A stretch of 34,653 bases of DNA, from assembly GCA_011176535.1 (NCBI GenBank), contig DUEP01000117.1:1-34653 (forward strand), read 5' to 3'. Under the pieces are notes generated by a model. That model saw nothing but the letters and a program-made list of their open reading frames with translations, made no database searches and was not told the origin of the DNA. This document shows positions 14,169 through 21,424 of the stretch, in pieces. Source of the stretch: Anaerolineae bacterium (lineage in GTDB: Bacteria > Chloroflexota > Anaerolineae > Anaerolineales > DRMV01). Position numbers and translations under genes: made by a program. Position 1 is the first letter of the stretch. Each line of letters starts with the position of its first letter.

Positions 14169-15245
14169 ATGATGATCAAACGCTTTCGTCGCACGATCTT
14201 CTTCCTGGTGCTCCTGGCCTTCGCGCTGAGCGCCTGCTCCGGCGCCTACGCGCACAGTTCGGGCTGGCCAGGGCTGAGTGTGCAGGACACCACGGCTTAC
14301 CTGAGTTACAACAACGGCGTCTACGCCGTGGATATCGAAAAAGGCCAGGTGCTCTGGCAATTCCCCGAGGAAGCCAGCCGCGACCAGACCTTCTACGCCG
14401 CCCCCGTGCTCACCCCAGACGGCAAGCAACTCCTGGTCGGCTCGTACGACCACAAACTCTACAGCCTGGACCCGGCCAGCGGCCAACTCCTCTGGGACTT
14501 CAAGGAGGCCAAGAGTTACTACATCGGCGCCCCGCTGGCCACCGAGGCGGCCATCTACGCCCCCAACGCCGACGGCGTGCTCTACGCCCTGAGCCTGGAC
14601 GGCCAACGCCGCTGGACCTTCCACAGCGACCGCGCCCTCTGGGCCACCCCGGCCACCGATGGTCAGCGGCTCTATCTGCCGGCCATGGATCACCGGCTGT
14701 ACGCGCTGAACCCCGACGACGGCCAGGTCCTCTGGCAGACCGACCTGGGAGGTGCCATGGTGAGCGCTCCTGCTCTGGCCAAGGGCGTGCTCTACCTGGG
14801 CACCTTTGCCGACAAAGTGGTCGCCGTGCGGGCCGAGGACGGCCAACCCTTGTGGGAAGCCTCCACCAGGGGCTGGGTCTGGAGCACGCCCGCCTACGCT
14901 CAGGGACGCCTGTTCTTCGGCGATGTGGAGGGTGCTTTCTACGCCCTGGATGCCCGCGACGGCTCCCTGCTCTGGTCCATCCAACCCGACGGCCCTATCG
15001 TAGACACCGCGGCCGTCGACCAGGGCACCGTGTACTTCACCACCGAACAAGGCACCCTCTACGCCGTCAGTGCCGAAGACGGCACCGTGCGTTGGACCTA
15101 CAACGCCGGGGCCACTTTGCAGACCGGCCCGGTGCTCACCCCCGGCGGCATCGTCCTCATCGCCCCCACCGACGGGAGCGACCTGCTCCAGGCGCTCAAC
15201 GCCGCCGACGGGCAACCCCGCTGGGCCATCCAACCCGCCAAGTAA
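14169..15245 (+). CDS. PQQ-like beta-propeller lipoprotein (BamB-like fold)
   Basis: This 358-residue protein has a lipoprotein signal (basic start, hydrophobic core, lipobox LSAC with the lipidated Cys near residue 21). It is followed by about seven repeats of a PQQ-type blade, each with patterns such as LYALNPDDGQVLWQTDLGG. Such propellers include BamB and Pqq-dependent enzyme domains. The active-site residues of a quinoprotein dehydrogenase cannot be recognised and there is no cytochrome domain, so a binding or scaffold role outside the membrane is likely. It sits between yidD and yidC, inside a cluster for membrane protein insertion. ATG 14169 (with ATG 14172 next) has only a weak ribosome site. 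Confidence 0.82.
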   Translation: MMIKRFRRTIFFLVLLAFALSACSGAYAHSSGWPGLSVQDTTAYLSYNNGVYAVDIEKGQVLWQFPEEASRDQTFYAAPVLTPDGKQLLVGSYDHKLYSLDPASGQLLWDFKEAKSYYIGAPLATEAAIYAPNADGVLYALSLDGQRRWTFHSDRALWATPATDGQRLYLPAMDHRLYALNPDDGQVLWQTDLGGAMVSAPALAKGVLYLGTFADKVVAVRAEDGQPLWEASTRGWVWSTPAYAQGRLFFGDVEGAFYALDARDGSLLWSIQPDGPIVDTAAVDQGTVYFTTEQGTLYAVSAEDGTVRWTYNAGATLQTGPVLTPGGIVLIAPTDGSDLLQALNAADGQPRWAIQPAK

Positions 15246-15290
15246 TCGCAGCCTGGCTGCACATCCTCTGCTGGATACGGATAAGACACC

Positions 15291-16061
15291 ATGTGGAACC
15301 AATTTGTTGTTGACCCCATGCTCAATGTTCTGCTGGCCATCTACAACTTGCTGGGCGGGAACTTTGGGTTGGCCATCATTCTCTTCACCATCCTTATTCG
15401 CCTGATCATCTACCCCCTCAGCCGCCAGCAAATACAAAGCGCCGAGGCCATGCAGAAACTGCAACAGGACCCGCGCTGGAAGAAAATCCAGGAAAAGTAC
15501 AAAAACAACCGGGAGAAACTGGCCCAGGAGCAGATGCGGCTTTACCAGGAACTGGGCGTCAACCCCTTTGCTTCCTGTCTGCCCTCCATCATTCAGATTC
15601 CCATCATCTTTGGCCTTTACCAGGCCATCATCAAGGCTCTGGCCAGCACCCCCACTCAGATGCTGGACCTGACCCGGCACATCTACCCCATGTTCGACAT
15701 CGCCTCCCTCATCCCGCTGAACAGCCACTTCCTGTGGATGGACCTGGGGCAGCCCGAGCGTCTCTTCATCCCCGGATTGAACTTCGGCATCCCGGTACTG
15801 GCCATTCTAGTGGGCATCACCACCTACCTGCAGTCCAAGATGATGCCCACCACCAGCACAGGCGGCGGCCAGGGAGAGATGATGGGCCAGATGATGACCA
15901 TATACATGCCCCTGCTACTCTTCTACTTCACCATGGCCTACGCCGCCGGGTTGGGCCTGTACTTCTTCACCAGCAACCTGGTCACCATCGCCCAATACGC
16001 CCTGATGGGCAAACTGGACTGGCAAAGCCTGTTCGGCGGAAAAGCAAAAGCATCACGTTGA
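15291..16061 (+). CDS. yidC: Membrane protein insertase YidC/Oxa1 (short form)
   Basis: This 256-residue insertase has about five transmembrane segments and lacks the large periplasmic domain of proteobacterial YidC. The conserved charged residue of the hydrophilic groove is probably Arg37 (in FTILIRLIIYPL). The first cytoplasmic loop is a charged hairpin (about 45-85; QKLQQDPRWKKIQEKYKNN). YidC inserts membrane proteins alone or with Sec. It lies in the usual order after yidD and before jag. The ribosome site is weak (GGATAAG). Confidence 0.94.
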   Translation: MWNQFVVDPMLNVLLAIYNLLGGNFGLAIILFTILIRLIIYPLSRQQIQSAEAMQKLQQDPRWKKIQEKYKNNREKLAQEQMRLYQELGVNPFASCLPSIIQIPIIFGLYQAIIKALASTPTQMLDLTRHIYPMFDIASLIPLNSHFLWMDLGQPERLFIPGLNFGIPVLAILVGITTYLQSKMMPTTSTGGGQGEMMGQMMTIYMPLLLFYFTMAYAAGLGLYFFTSNLVTIAQYALMGKLDWQSLFGGKAKASR

Positions 16062-16067
16062 ACCCCT

Positions 16068-16095
16068 CGACGCGCGGTGGGATCACCGCGCGTCG
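16068..16095 (+). promoter_or_regulatory. Perfect 12-bp hairpin between yidC and jag
   Basis: CGACGCGCGGTG (16068-16079) pairs perfectly with CACCGCGCGTCG (16084-16095) around a GGAT loop. No T-run follows, so it is not a standard terminator. It may tune the level of jag, mark an RNA processing site, or act as a Rho-independent pause. Confidence 0.7.
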
Positions 16096-16131
16096 GTCTA
16101 TCCCCGCCCATCACGGAAAGTGAGGCCTGCC

Positions 16132-16905
16132 ATGAACGAACAATCGCAAATCAGTATTGAAGTCATCGCTCCGACCGTGGACGAAGCCGTGCAGCGCGGG
16201 CTGGAGCAGTTGGGCCTGATGCTGGACGAAGTGGAGGTGGAAATTCTGGATCGAGGCGGGCGCGGTCTCTTTGGTTTGCTGGGCCGCCGCCAGGCCCGAG
16301 TGCGCCTCACGGTCAAGAAGCCCCAGGAAGAAGCCGCGGCCCCGGCGCCCTCTCATCCCCGCCGCGAGGCCGCCCAACCCTCCGCCCCGCCGGCCCGCGA
16401 AAAACCTGCCGCCTCTCAGCCCACCGTGACCGACGAGACTCTGCAAGTTGTGGAAGCCACAGTGCGCGAGTTGCTGGACAAACTTCAGGTGCGGGCACGG
16501 GTCTCCACCCGATACGGCGAAGCCGAAGGCAACGGCCCTGCCCCGGTCATGGTGGACATCCGTGGGCGCGACCTGAGCATCCTCATCGGACGCCGCGCCG
16601 AGCGTCTCAATGCCCTGCAGTTCATCACGCACCTTATCGTGGGAAAAGAATTGGGGCGCAATGTACCCATCATCGTCGATGTGGAAGGCTACCGCAAGCG
16701 CCGCGAGAAGCAACTGCAGCGCATGGCACGGCGCATGGCCGACCAGGCCGTGCGCACCGGGCGTCGCGTGGTCATGGAACCCATGCCCGCCAACGAACGC
16801 CGCATCGTCCACATCGCCCTGCGCGATGACCCACGGGTGACTACCAAGAGCATCGGTGAGGAGCCCCGCCGCAAGGTCACCATCATCCCCGTCAAAAAAG
16901 CCTGA
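16132..16905 (+). CDS. jag: Jag/KhpB RNA-binding protein
   Basis: This 257-residue protein has the three Jag parts: a Jag_N domain (residues 5-60), a Pro/Ala/Glu linker (62-100), a KH domain (about 137-185, with an IGRRAERL GxxG-type loop near 152-159) and an R3H domain (about 190-250, with the NERRIVH motif at 221-227). Jag/KhpB binds RNA and, with KhpA, affects cell elongation and division in firmicutes. It follows yidC as in many bacteria. I chose ATG 16132; an in-frame GTG at 16120 lies inside the probable ribosome site (GTGAGG). Confidence 0.92.
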   Translation: MNEQSQISIEVIAPTVDEAVQRGLEQLGLMLDEVEVEILDRGGRGLFGLLGRRQARVRLTVKKPQEEAAAPAPSHPRREAAQPSAPPAREKPAASQPTVTDETLQVVEATVRELLDKLQVRARVSTRYGEAEGNGPAPVMVDIRGRDLSILIGRRAERLNALQFITHLIVGKELGRNVPIIVDVEGYRKRREKQLQRMARRMADQAVRTGRRVVMEPMPANERRIVHIALRDDPRVTTKSIGEEPRRKVTIIPVKKA

Positions 16906-16928
16906 TGGCGTCGCGACCTCTGCCTTCG

Positions 16929-16959
16929 ACGCGGAGGGCCTGCGGGCTCTCCGCGTTTT
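16929..16959 (+). terminator. Intrinsic terminator after jag
   Basis: ACGCGGAG (16929-16936) pairs with CTCCGCGT (16949-16956), with further pairing inside (GGCC/GGGCT), followed by TTTTC. It ends the rpmH-jag transcription unit just before the promoter of the kinase gene. Confidence 0.85.
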
Positions 16960-16978
16960 CCTTTCCCGTCAGGGTTTC

Positions 16979-16987
16979 GGGTATAAT
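16979..16987 (+). promoter_or_regulatory. TATAAT promoter of a leaderless gene
   Basis: GGGTATAAT (16979-16987) carries a perfect TATAAT. The start codon begins 7 bases after its last T, the same distance as at 8605/8612, so the mRNA should start at or next to the ATG. No convincing -35 is seen. Confidence 0.6.
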
Positions 16988-16993
16988 TTGGAC

Positions 16994-17833
16994 ATGACCA
17001 CATTGCGTTACAACCCCGTGGATTACCTGGTGGTGGGCCACCTCACTAAGGATCTGACCCTTTCAGGCCCCCGCCTGGGTGGTACGGCGGCCTACGCGGC
17101 GCTGACGGCCCGCGCTTTGGGCCTGCGGGTGGGGATCGTCACCGCCTGGGCGGGCGATCTGGACGCCTCGCCGCTGGCTGGCATCCCCCTCGCCGGGCCA
17201 CCCTCCGAGGTGACCACCACCTTCGAAAACCGGGAAACCCCTCAAGGGCGCCAGCAAACCCTGCACGCCCTGGCCCCGTCCCTGGCCCTCTACCACACCC
17301 CGGAGCCCTGGCGTCGGGCCCCCATCGCCCACATCGGGCCAGTGGCGCAGGAAGTCGAGCCGAACGTGCTCCCCGGGCTGCACGCCAGCCTGCTCGGCAT
17401 CACCCCCCAGGGTTGGCTCCGCCAGTGGGACGCCCAGGGCCAGGTGCACCCCGGCGAATGGCCCGAAGGGTCCGTGGTGCTCCGCCAGGCGCATGCCGCC
17501 GTGCTGAGCATCGAGGACCTGGGAGGCCACGAGGAGCGCATCCCCGAACTGGCCTCGGCCTGCCGGGTGCTGGTCATTACCCGGGGCGCCCAGGGGGCCG
17601 ACCTCTACTGGCAAGGGGAAGTGCACCACTTCGACGCCCCCCAGGTGCCTGAACGCGATGCCACCGGCGCAGGCGACATCTTCGCCGCGGCCTTCTTCGT
17701 GCGGCTGTACCAAACCCGCGACCCATTGGAAGCCGCCCGTTTCGCCACGCTGCTCGCCGCCGACTCGGTCACGCGGGTGGGCCTGGACGGCGTCCCCTCC
17801 ATGGAGCGCATCTTCACCCTCCTGCGGCATTAA
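16994..17833 (+). CDS. PfkB-family (ribokinase-like) carbohydrate kinase
   Basis: This 279-residue protein has the PfkB C-terminal signature DATGAGDIFAAAFF, with the GAGD anion hole at residues 225-228 and catalytic Asp228. The N terminus has the family's GGTAAYAALTARALG segment (29-43). PfkB kinases phosphorylate sugars, nucleosides or related alcohols; I cannot name the substrate. The protein is a little shorter than usual (300-330). I chose ATG 16994 because the -10 box is right before it, so the earlier frame is not transcribed from this promoter. The parA gene starts 12 bp later with no terminator between, so the kinase and parAB may share a transcript. Confidence 0.82.
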   Translation: MTTLRYNPVDYLVVGHLTKDLTLSGPRLGGTAAYAALTARALGLRVGIVTAWAGDLDASPLAGIPLAGPPSEVTTTFENRETPQGRQQTLHALAPSLALYHTPEPWRRAPIAHIGPVAQEVEPNVLPGLHASLLGITPQGWLRQWDAQGQVHPGEWPEGSVVLRQAHAAVLSIEDLGGHEERIPELASACRVLVITRGAQGADLYWQGEVHHFDAPQVPERDATGAGDIFAAAFFVRLYQTRDPLEAARFATLLAADSVTRVGLDGVPSMERIFTLLRH

Positions 17834-17845
17834 CCCGGAGGCAAC

Positions 17846-18682
17846 ATGGCCCGTGTGTACACTCTGGTCAACCAGAAAGGCGGGGTGGGCAAAACCACCA
17901 CCGCCATCAACCTGGGCGCGTATCTGGCCTACTACGGCCAGCGGGTGCTGCTCATCGATTTGGACCCGCAGGCAAACGCCACTTCCTGCCTGGGGGTGGA
18001 CAAACACCAGGTGCGCGGCGGCACCTATGAGGTCCTGTTGGGCGCCTCGCCGGCTGCTTCGCTCATCCTGCACAATCCCAGGCTCAAACTTTCTCTGTTG
18101 CCTTCAGCACCCTCCCTGGCAGGCGCCGAGGTGGAACTGGTCAGCGAACTGGCCCGGGAAAGCCGCCTGCGGCAGGGCATCGCCCCCATCCTAGAACGCT
18201 ACGATTACATCCTCATCGACTGCCCGCCTTCCCTGGGCCTGCTCACCCTGAACGGCCTGGTGGCGGCTCAGGACGGCGTGATCATCCCCGTGCAGACGGA
18301 ATACCTGGCCTTAGAGGGATTAGGGTTGCTCTCGCAGACCCTGGAGCGGGTGCGGCGGGCCCTGTTCCCCGACCTGGGCATCCGTGGCGTGGTGCTCACC
18401 ATGTACGACCCGCGCACCAATCTGGCCAACGATGTGGTGCGCGAGGTGCGGCAGTTCTTCGGCGGGCGGGTGTTCCAGACCATCATTCCCCGGAGTGTGC
18501 GTCTGGCCGAAGCCCCCTCCTACGGTCTGCCCATCCACGCTTACGCCCCCAATTCGCGCGGCGCCAAAGCCTACGCGGCGCTGGCCAGGGAAATCCTTCA
18601 AGGAGACGGCCTCACCGTGCCCGAGGTGGAACCCACCCAGGCGGACCTCTCTCCCGCCACCTTCACCCCCGACGCCCAGTAG
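17846..18682 (+). CDS. parA: Chromosome partitioning ATPase ParA/Soj
   Basis: The 278-residue product has the deviant Walker A motif KGGVGKTT (residues 11-18), the switch region LIDLDPQANAT near 36-46 and YILIDCPPSLG near 120-130. ParA binds DNA as an ATP dimer and is released by ParB, moving the origin region during segregation. It lacks the N-terminal helix-turn-helix of plasmid type Ia ParA proteins, as expected for a chromosomal Soj. A GGAGG site precedes ATG 17846 and parB follows by 27 bp. Confidence 0.93.
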   Translation: MARVYTLVNQKGGVGKTTTAINLGAYLAYYGQRVLLIDLDPQANATSCLGVDKHQVRGGTYEVLLGASPAASLILHNPRLKLSLLPSAPSLAGAEVELVSELARESRLRQGIAPILERYDYILIDCPPSLGLLTLNGLVAAQDGVIIPVQTEYLALEGLGLLSQTLERVRRALFPDLGIRGVVLTMYDPRTNLANDVVREVRQFFGGRVFQTIIPRSVRLAEAPSYGLPIHAYAPNSRGAKAYAALAREILQGDGLTVPEVEPTQADLSPATFTPDAQ

Positions 18683-18709
18683 ATTCAACCTGCCAAGGAA
18701 AAGTTGACC

Positions 18710-19582
18710 ATGACGCCCAAGCGACGACCCGGCCTCGGCAAAGGACTGGACGCGCTCATCCCCGGTGGCGACGCCTCCGCTTCCGGCGGCGGAGTGCAGT
18801 ATGTGCCCATTCATGCCATTCGCCCCAATCCGCGCCAGCCCCGCTCCCATCTCGATGAGGAGAAATTAGAGGAACTGGCCCAGTCCATCCGCGAACATGG
18901 CGTGCTCCAGCCCCTCATCGTCACCCAGGGGGAAAGCCCGGGGCAATACCTGCTCATCGCTGGGGAACGGCGCTGGCGGGCTGCCCAACGGGCCGGGTTG
19001 CAGCGGGTGCCGGTCATCGTGCGTGAGGCCACCGACCAACAGCGTCTGGAACTGGCGCTGATCGAAAACCTGCAGCGCGACGACCTGGACCCCCTGGAAA
19101 CCGCCGAAGCCTACCGCCAACTGCACGAAGAGTTCGGGCTCTCCCACGAAGCCATTGCCCAACAGGTGGGCAAAAGTCGCGTGGCCGTGAGCAACGCTTT
19201 GCGGCTGCTCAAACTTCCCGCCGAGGTGAAACGGGCCTTGCAGCGTGGCCACATCAGCGAGGGCCATGCGCGGGCCCTGCTGGGCCTGCCCTCGGCCGAG
19301 GCTCAGGTGGCTGCCTTGCAGGAAGTGCTCAGCCGGGGCCTGACGGTGCGGCAGACCGAGGACCTGGTGCGCCGCCAGACGGGGCAGGGGGCGCCCTCCC
19401 GTGGCCGACCGAAGCGGGCCGCCGCCCAGCCCGCCGAACTGCGTGACCTGGAAAACCGCCTCCAAAGCCACCTGGGGACCAAAGTGCGCGTGCGCGGCAA
19501 TGCGGCACAGGGGACCATCGTCATCCACTACTATTCGGCTGAAGAACTGGAAGCCATCCTGGCCCATTTGCTGCCCGAATAA
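18710..19582 (+). CDS. parB: Chromosome partitioning protein ParB/Spo0J
   Basis: This 290-residue protein starts with the typical RRPGLGKGLDALIPG segment (residues 5-19), used by ParB proteins to stimulate ParA. It has the CTP-binding motif GERRWRAA (85-92), the ENLQRDDLDPLE motif (119-130), a helix-turn-helix (about 145-166, VGKSRVAVSNALRLL) for parS binding and a C-terminal dimer domain (about 245-290). I chose ATG 18710; a TTG at 18704 is too close to the AAGGA site. No canonical 16-bp parS was found in this window. Confidence 0.93.
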   Translation: MTPKRRPGLGKGLDALIPGGDASASGGGVQYVPIHAIRPNPRQPRSHLDEEKLEELAQSIREHGVLQPLIVTQGESPGQYLLIAGERRWRAAQRAGLQRVPVIVREATDQQRLELALIENLQRDDLDPLETAEAYRQLHEEFGLSHEAIAQQVGKSRVAVSNALRLLKLPAEVKRALQRGHISEGHARALLGLPSAEAQVAALQEVLSRGLTVRQTEDLVRRQTGQGAPSRGRPKRAAAQPAELRDLENRLQSHLGTKVRVRGNAAQGTIVIHYYSAEELEAILAHLLPE

Positions 19583-19644
19583 ACCCAAGGGCCGCCGTCT
19601 TCCCTTTCGCCCCCAAAAGCGCACCACCCGCAGGCTGTTCCCGA

Positions 19645-19673
19645 TTGCAAACCCCACCGGTTTGTGATACAAC
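19645..19673 (+). promoter_or_regulatory. rex promoter
   Basis: TTGCAA (19645-19650) and TACAAC (19668-19673) are spaced by 17 bp; both boxes match the consensus in four of six places. A TGTG sits just before the -10. The start would be at about 19680, inside the operator described next. Confidence 0.5.
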
Positions 19674-19677
19674 AGAT

Positions 19678-19695
19678 CTGTGAAGGATTCCACAA
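19678..19695 (+). promoter_or_regulatory. Rex-like operator (ROP) over the rex start site
   Basis: The site CTGTGAA-GGAT-TCCACAA matches the Rex consensus TTGTGAA-N4-TTCACAA at 12 of 14 fixed positions. It lies immediately downstream of the predicted -10, so bound Rex would block its own promoter. This is autoregulation released when NADH is high. Confidence 0.68.
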
Positions 19696-19711
19696 AACCA
19701 AGGGAGAGCGC

Positions 19712-20335
19712 ATGGAACACAAACCCGTCCCTCGCGTCGTCGTCAAGCGTCTGCCGATCTACCTCCGCGAACTTTACTACGCCGCCGAAGAGGGCTACAC
19801 CTATATCTCCTCCCAGGAGTTAGGCCAGCGCCTGGGGTACACTGCGGCGCAAATTCGCAAGGACCTGTCCACCTTGGGGGAATTCGGCAAGCAGGGGGCC
19901 GGTTACCCCGTGGCCAGCCTGATCAAAGAACTGGAGGCCATCCTTCATGTCAACCGCACCTGGGATGTGGCTCTTGTTGGCGTGGGCGATTTGGGCCACG
20001 CCCTGATCCACTACCAGGGTTTTCACCCCCGCGGGTTCCGCATCGTGCTGGCCTTTGACAACAACCCCGCCAAAATCGGCAAACTGGTGGGCGATTTGAT
20101 CATCCATGATGTGCAATACCTGGAAGAAGAAATCCGCCAGGCCGGCATCCGGATCGGGATGATCACCACCCCGGCCTCCGTAGCCCAGGAGATCGCCGAG
20201 CGCCTGGTCGAGGCCGGCGTGCGGGGCATCCTCAACTACGCCCCCGTACACCTCAACCTGCCGGCGGAAATCGAGGTGGAATACATCGACCCGGTCATTC
20301 ACCTGCAACGGATGACCTTCTTCCTGGGTGGATGA
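19712..20335 (+). CDS. rex: Redox-sensing transcriptional repressor Rex
   Basis: This 207-residue repressor senses the NADH/NAD+ ratio. It has an N-terminal winged helix (about 8-75; VVKRLPIYLRELYYA, then SSQELGQRLGYTAAQIRKDLS) and a Rossmann domain with GVGDLG at residues 90-95. A C-terminal swapped helix follows. The length and both family motifs fit. Rex represses fermentative and respiratory genes under low NADH. A Rex-like operator overlaps its own promoter. ATG 19712 follows AAGGGAGAG and is preferred to the earlier frame, which runs over the promoter. It converges on the mreB-like gene. Confidence 0.94.
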   Translation: MEHKPVPRVVVKRLPIYLRELYYAAEEGYTYISSQELGQRLGYTAAQIRKDLSTLGEFGKQGAGYPVASLIKELEAILHVNRTWDVALVGVGDLGHALIHYQGFHPRGFRIVLAFDNNPAKIGKLVGDLIIHDVQYLEEEIRQAGIRIGMITTPASVAQEIAERLVEAGVRGILNYAPVHLNLPAEIEVEYIDPVIHLQRMTFFLGG

Positions 20336-20354
20336 ACCTCCCCCGAAAACCAAA

Positions 20355-20388
20355 GCGGACGCCAAACGATGGCGTCCGCCTCGCTTTT
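20355..20388. terminator. Bidirectional terminator between rex and the mreB-like gene
   Basis: GCGGACGCCA (20355-20364) pairs perfectly with TGGCGTCCGC (20370-20379) around AACGA. The plus side is followed by CTCGCTTTT and the minus side by TTTGGTTTTC, so it can end both converging transcripts. Confidence 0.85.
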
Positions 20389-20405
20389 CCGCCGGAACAA
20401 GGGGG

Positions 20406-21413
20406 TTAGACCGCGCCCACCAGGCTACGGCGCACCACGGGCAGGATGTCCAACGCCCGGGCCGCGCCAATGGCCGCGCAATTCAGAGGGTCGTCCACCA
20501 GATAGGCCGGCACGCCCAATTCCTTGGTCATCAGTCGATCCAGCCCGCGCAGCAGGGCCGTCCCGCCCGCCAGGGCAATGCCGCGGTCGATGATCTCCGA
20601 GACCAACTCTGGCGGGGTCTTCTCGATGACGCCGCGCACCATTTCCAGGATGTCGCCCAGGGGGTCTTGCAGGGCCTCCACCACCTCGGAGGTGGTCAGG
20701 GTGAAGGTCTGGGGCAACCCGGTGACCTGATGCTGCCCCTGGAGTTCGAGGGCCAACTCCTCGTCCAAAGGCACCGCCGCCCCGATTTCCAGTTTCACCC
20801 GTTCGGCCGTCGGCTGCCCGATGATCAGGCCGTACTTGCGGCGCACATACTGGATGATGGCCTCATCCAGGTCCAGGCCGCCCAGACGCAAGGTTTCGGC
20901 CGCCACGATGCCGTGCATGGAGATGACCGCGGCCTGGGTGGCGCCGGCGCCTAAGGTCACCAGCATGTTGCCACTGGGCGTGCCAATGGGCAGGTCGGCC
21001 CCGATGGCCGCCGCCAACGGCGTGGGGATGAGGTACACTTCACGGCTGCCGGCCTGCAGCGCTGCCTCCTGAACCGCGCGATGCTCCACGCTGGTGGCTC
21101 CATACGGCACGGTCATCATCACCCGCGGGCGGAAGAGCCACGAACTCCCCGCCTTGCGGAATAGATGAGCCAGCAACCGCTCCGTGACTTCGTAATAAGC
21201 CACCACGCCATGCTGGAGCGGGCGTATGACCTCCAGGGTTTCGGGCACGCGACCGTACATCTGCTCGGCCTCTTCGCCGACCGCGACGATTTTCCGCTCC
21301 TCTACAGCCACCACCACTAAGGTGGGCTCATCGAGGAGCGTCTGACCATTTTCGGCCACGCGCACCCGTTCGGTGCCCAGGTCCACGCCCAGATTATGCG
21401 AAAACAACGGCAT
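20406..21413 (-). CDS. MreB-like actin homologue lacking ATP-hydrolysis residues
   Basis: This 335-residue protein aligns with MreB along its length: DLGT (11-14, first phosphate loop), IRPLQHGVVAYYEVTE (63-78), PLAAAIGADLPI (132-143), a second phosphate loop (153-160) and IEKTPPELVSEIIDRGIALAGGTALLRGLD (263-292). But MreB residues needed to hydrolyse ATP are replaced. The Glu before Pro in the EPMAAAIGAG motif is Thr131; the DIGGGTTE loop reads TLGAGATQ, so Asp is Thr153, the first Thr is Ala158 and Glu is Gln160. It may still polymerise or bind nucleotide. It lies 11 bp after atpC, so it is in the ATP synthase operon. No mreC, mreD or rod genes are near. The ribosome site is weak. Confidence 0.85.
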   Translation of the reverse strand: MPLFSHNLGVDLGTERVRVAENGQTLLDEPTLVVVAVEERKIVAVGEEAEQMYGRVPETLEVIRPLQHGVVAYYEVTERLLAHLFRKAGSSWLFRPRVMMTVPYGATSVEHRAVQEAALQAGSREVYLIPTPLAAAIGADLPIGTPSGNMLVTLGAGATQAAVISMHGIVAAETLRLGGLDLDEAIIQYVRRKYGLIIGQPTAERVKLEIGAAVPLDEELALELQGQHQVTGLPQTFTLTTSEVVEALQDPLGDILEMVRGVIEKTPPELVSEIIDRGIALAGGTALLRGLDRLMTKELGVPAYLVDDPLNCAAIGAARALDILPVVRRSLVGAV

Positions 21414-21424
21414 AGGCTACCCCG

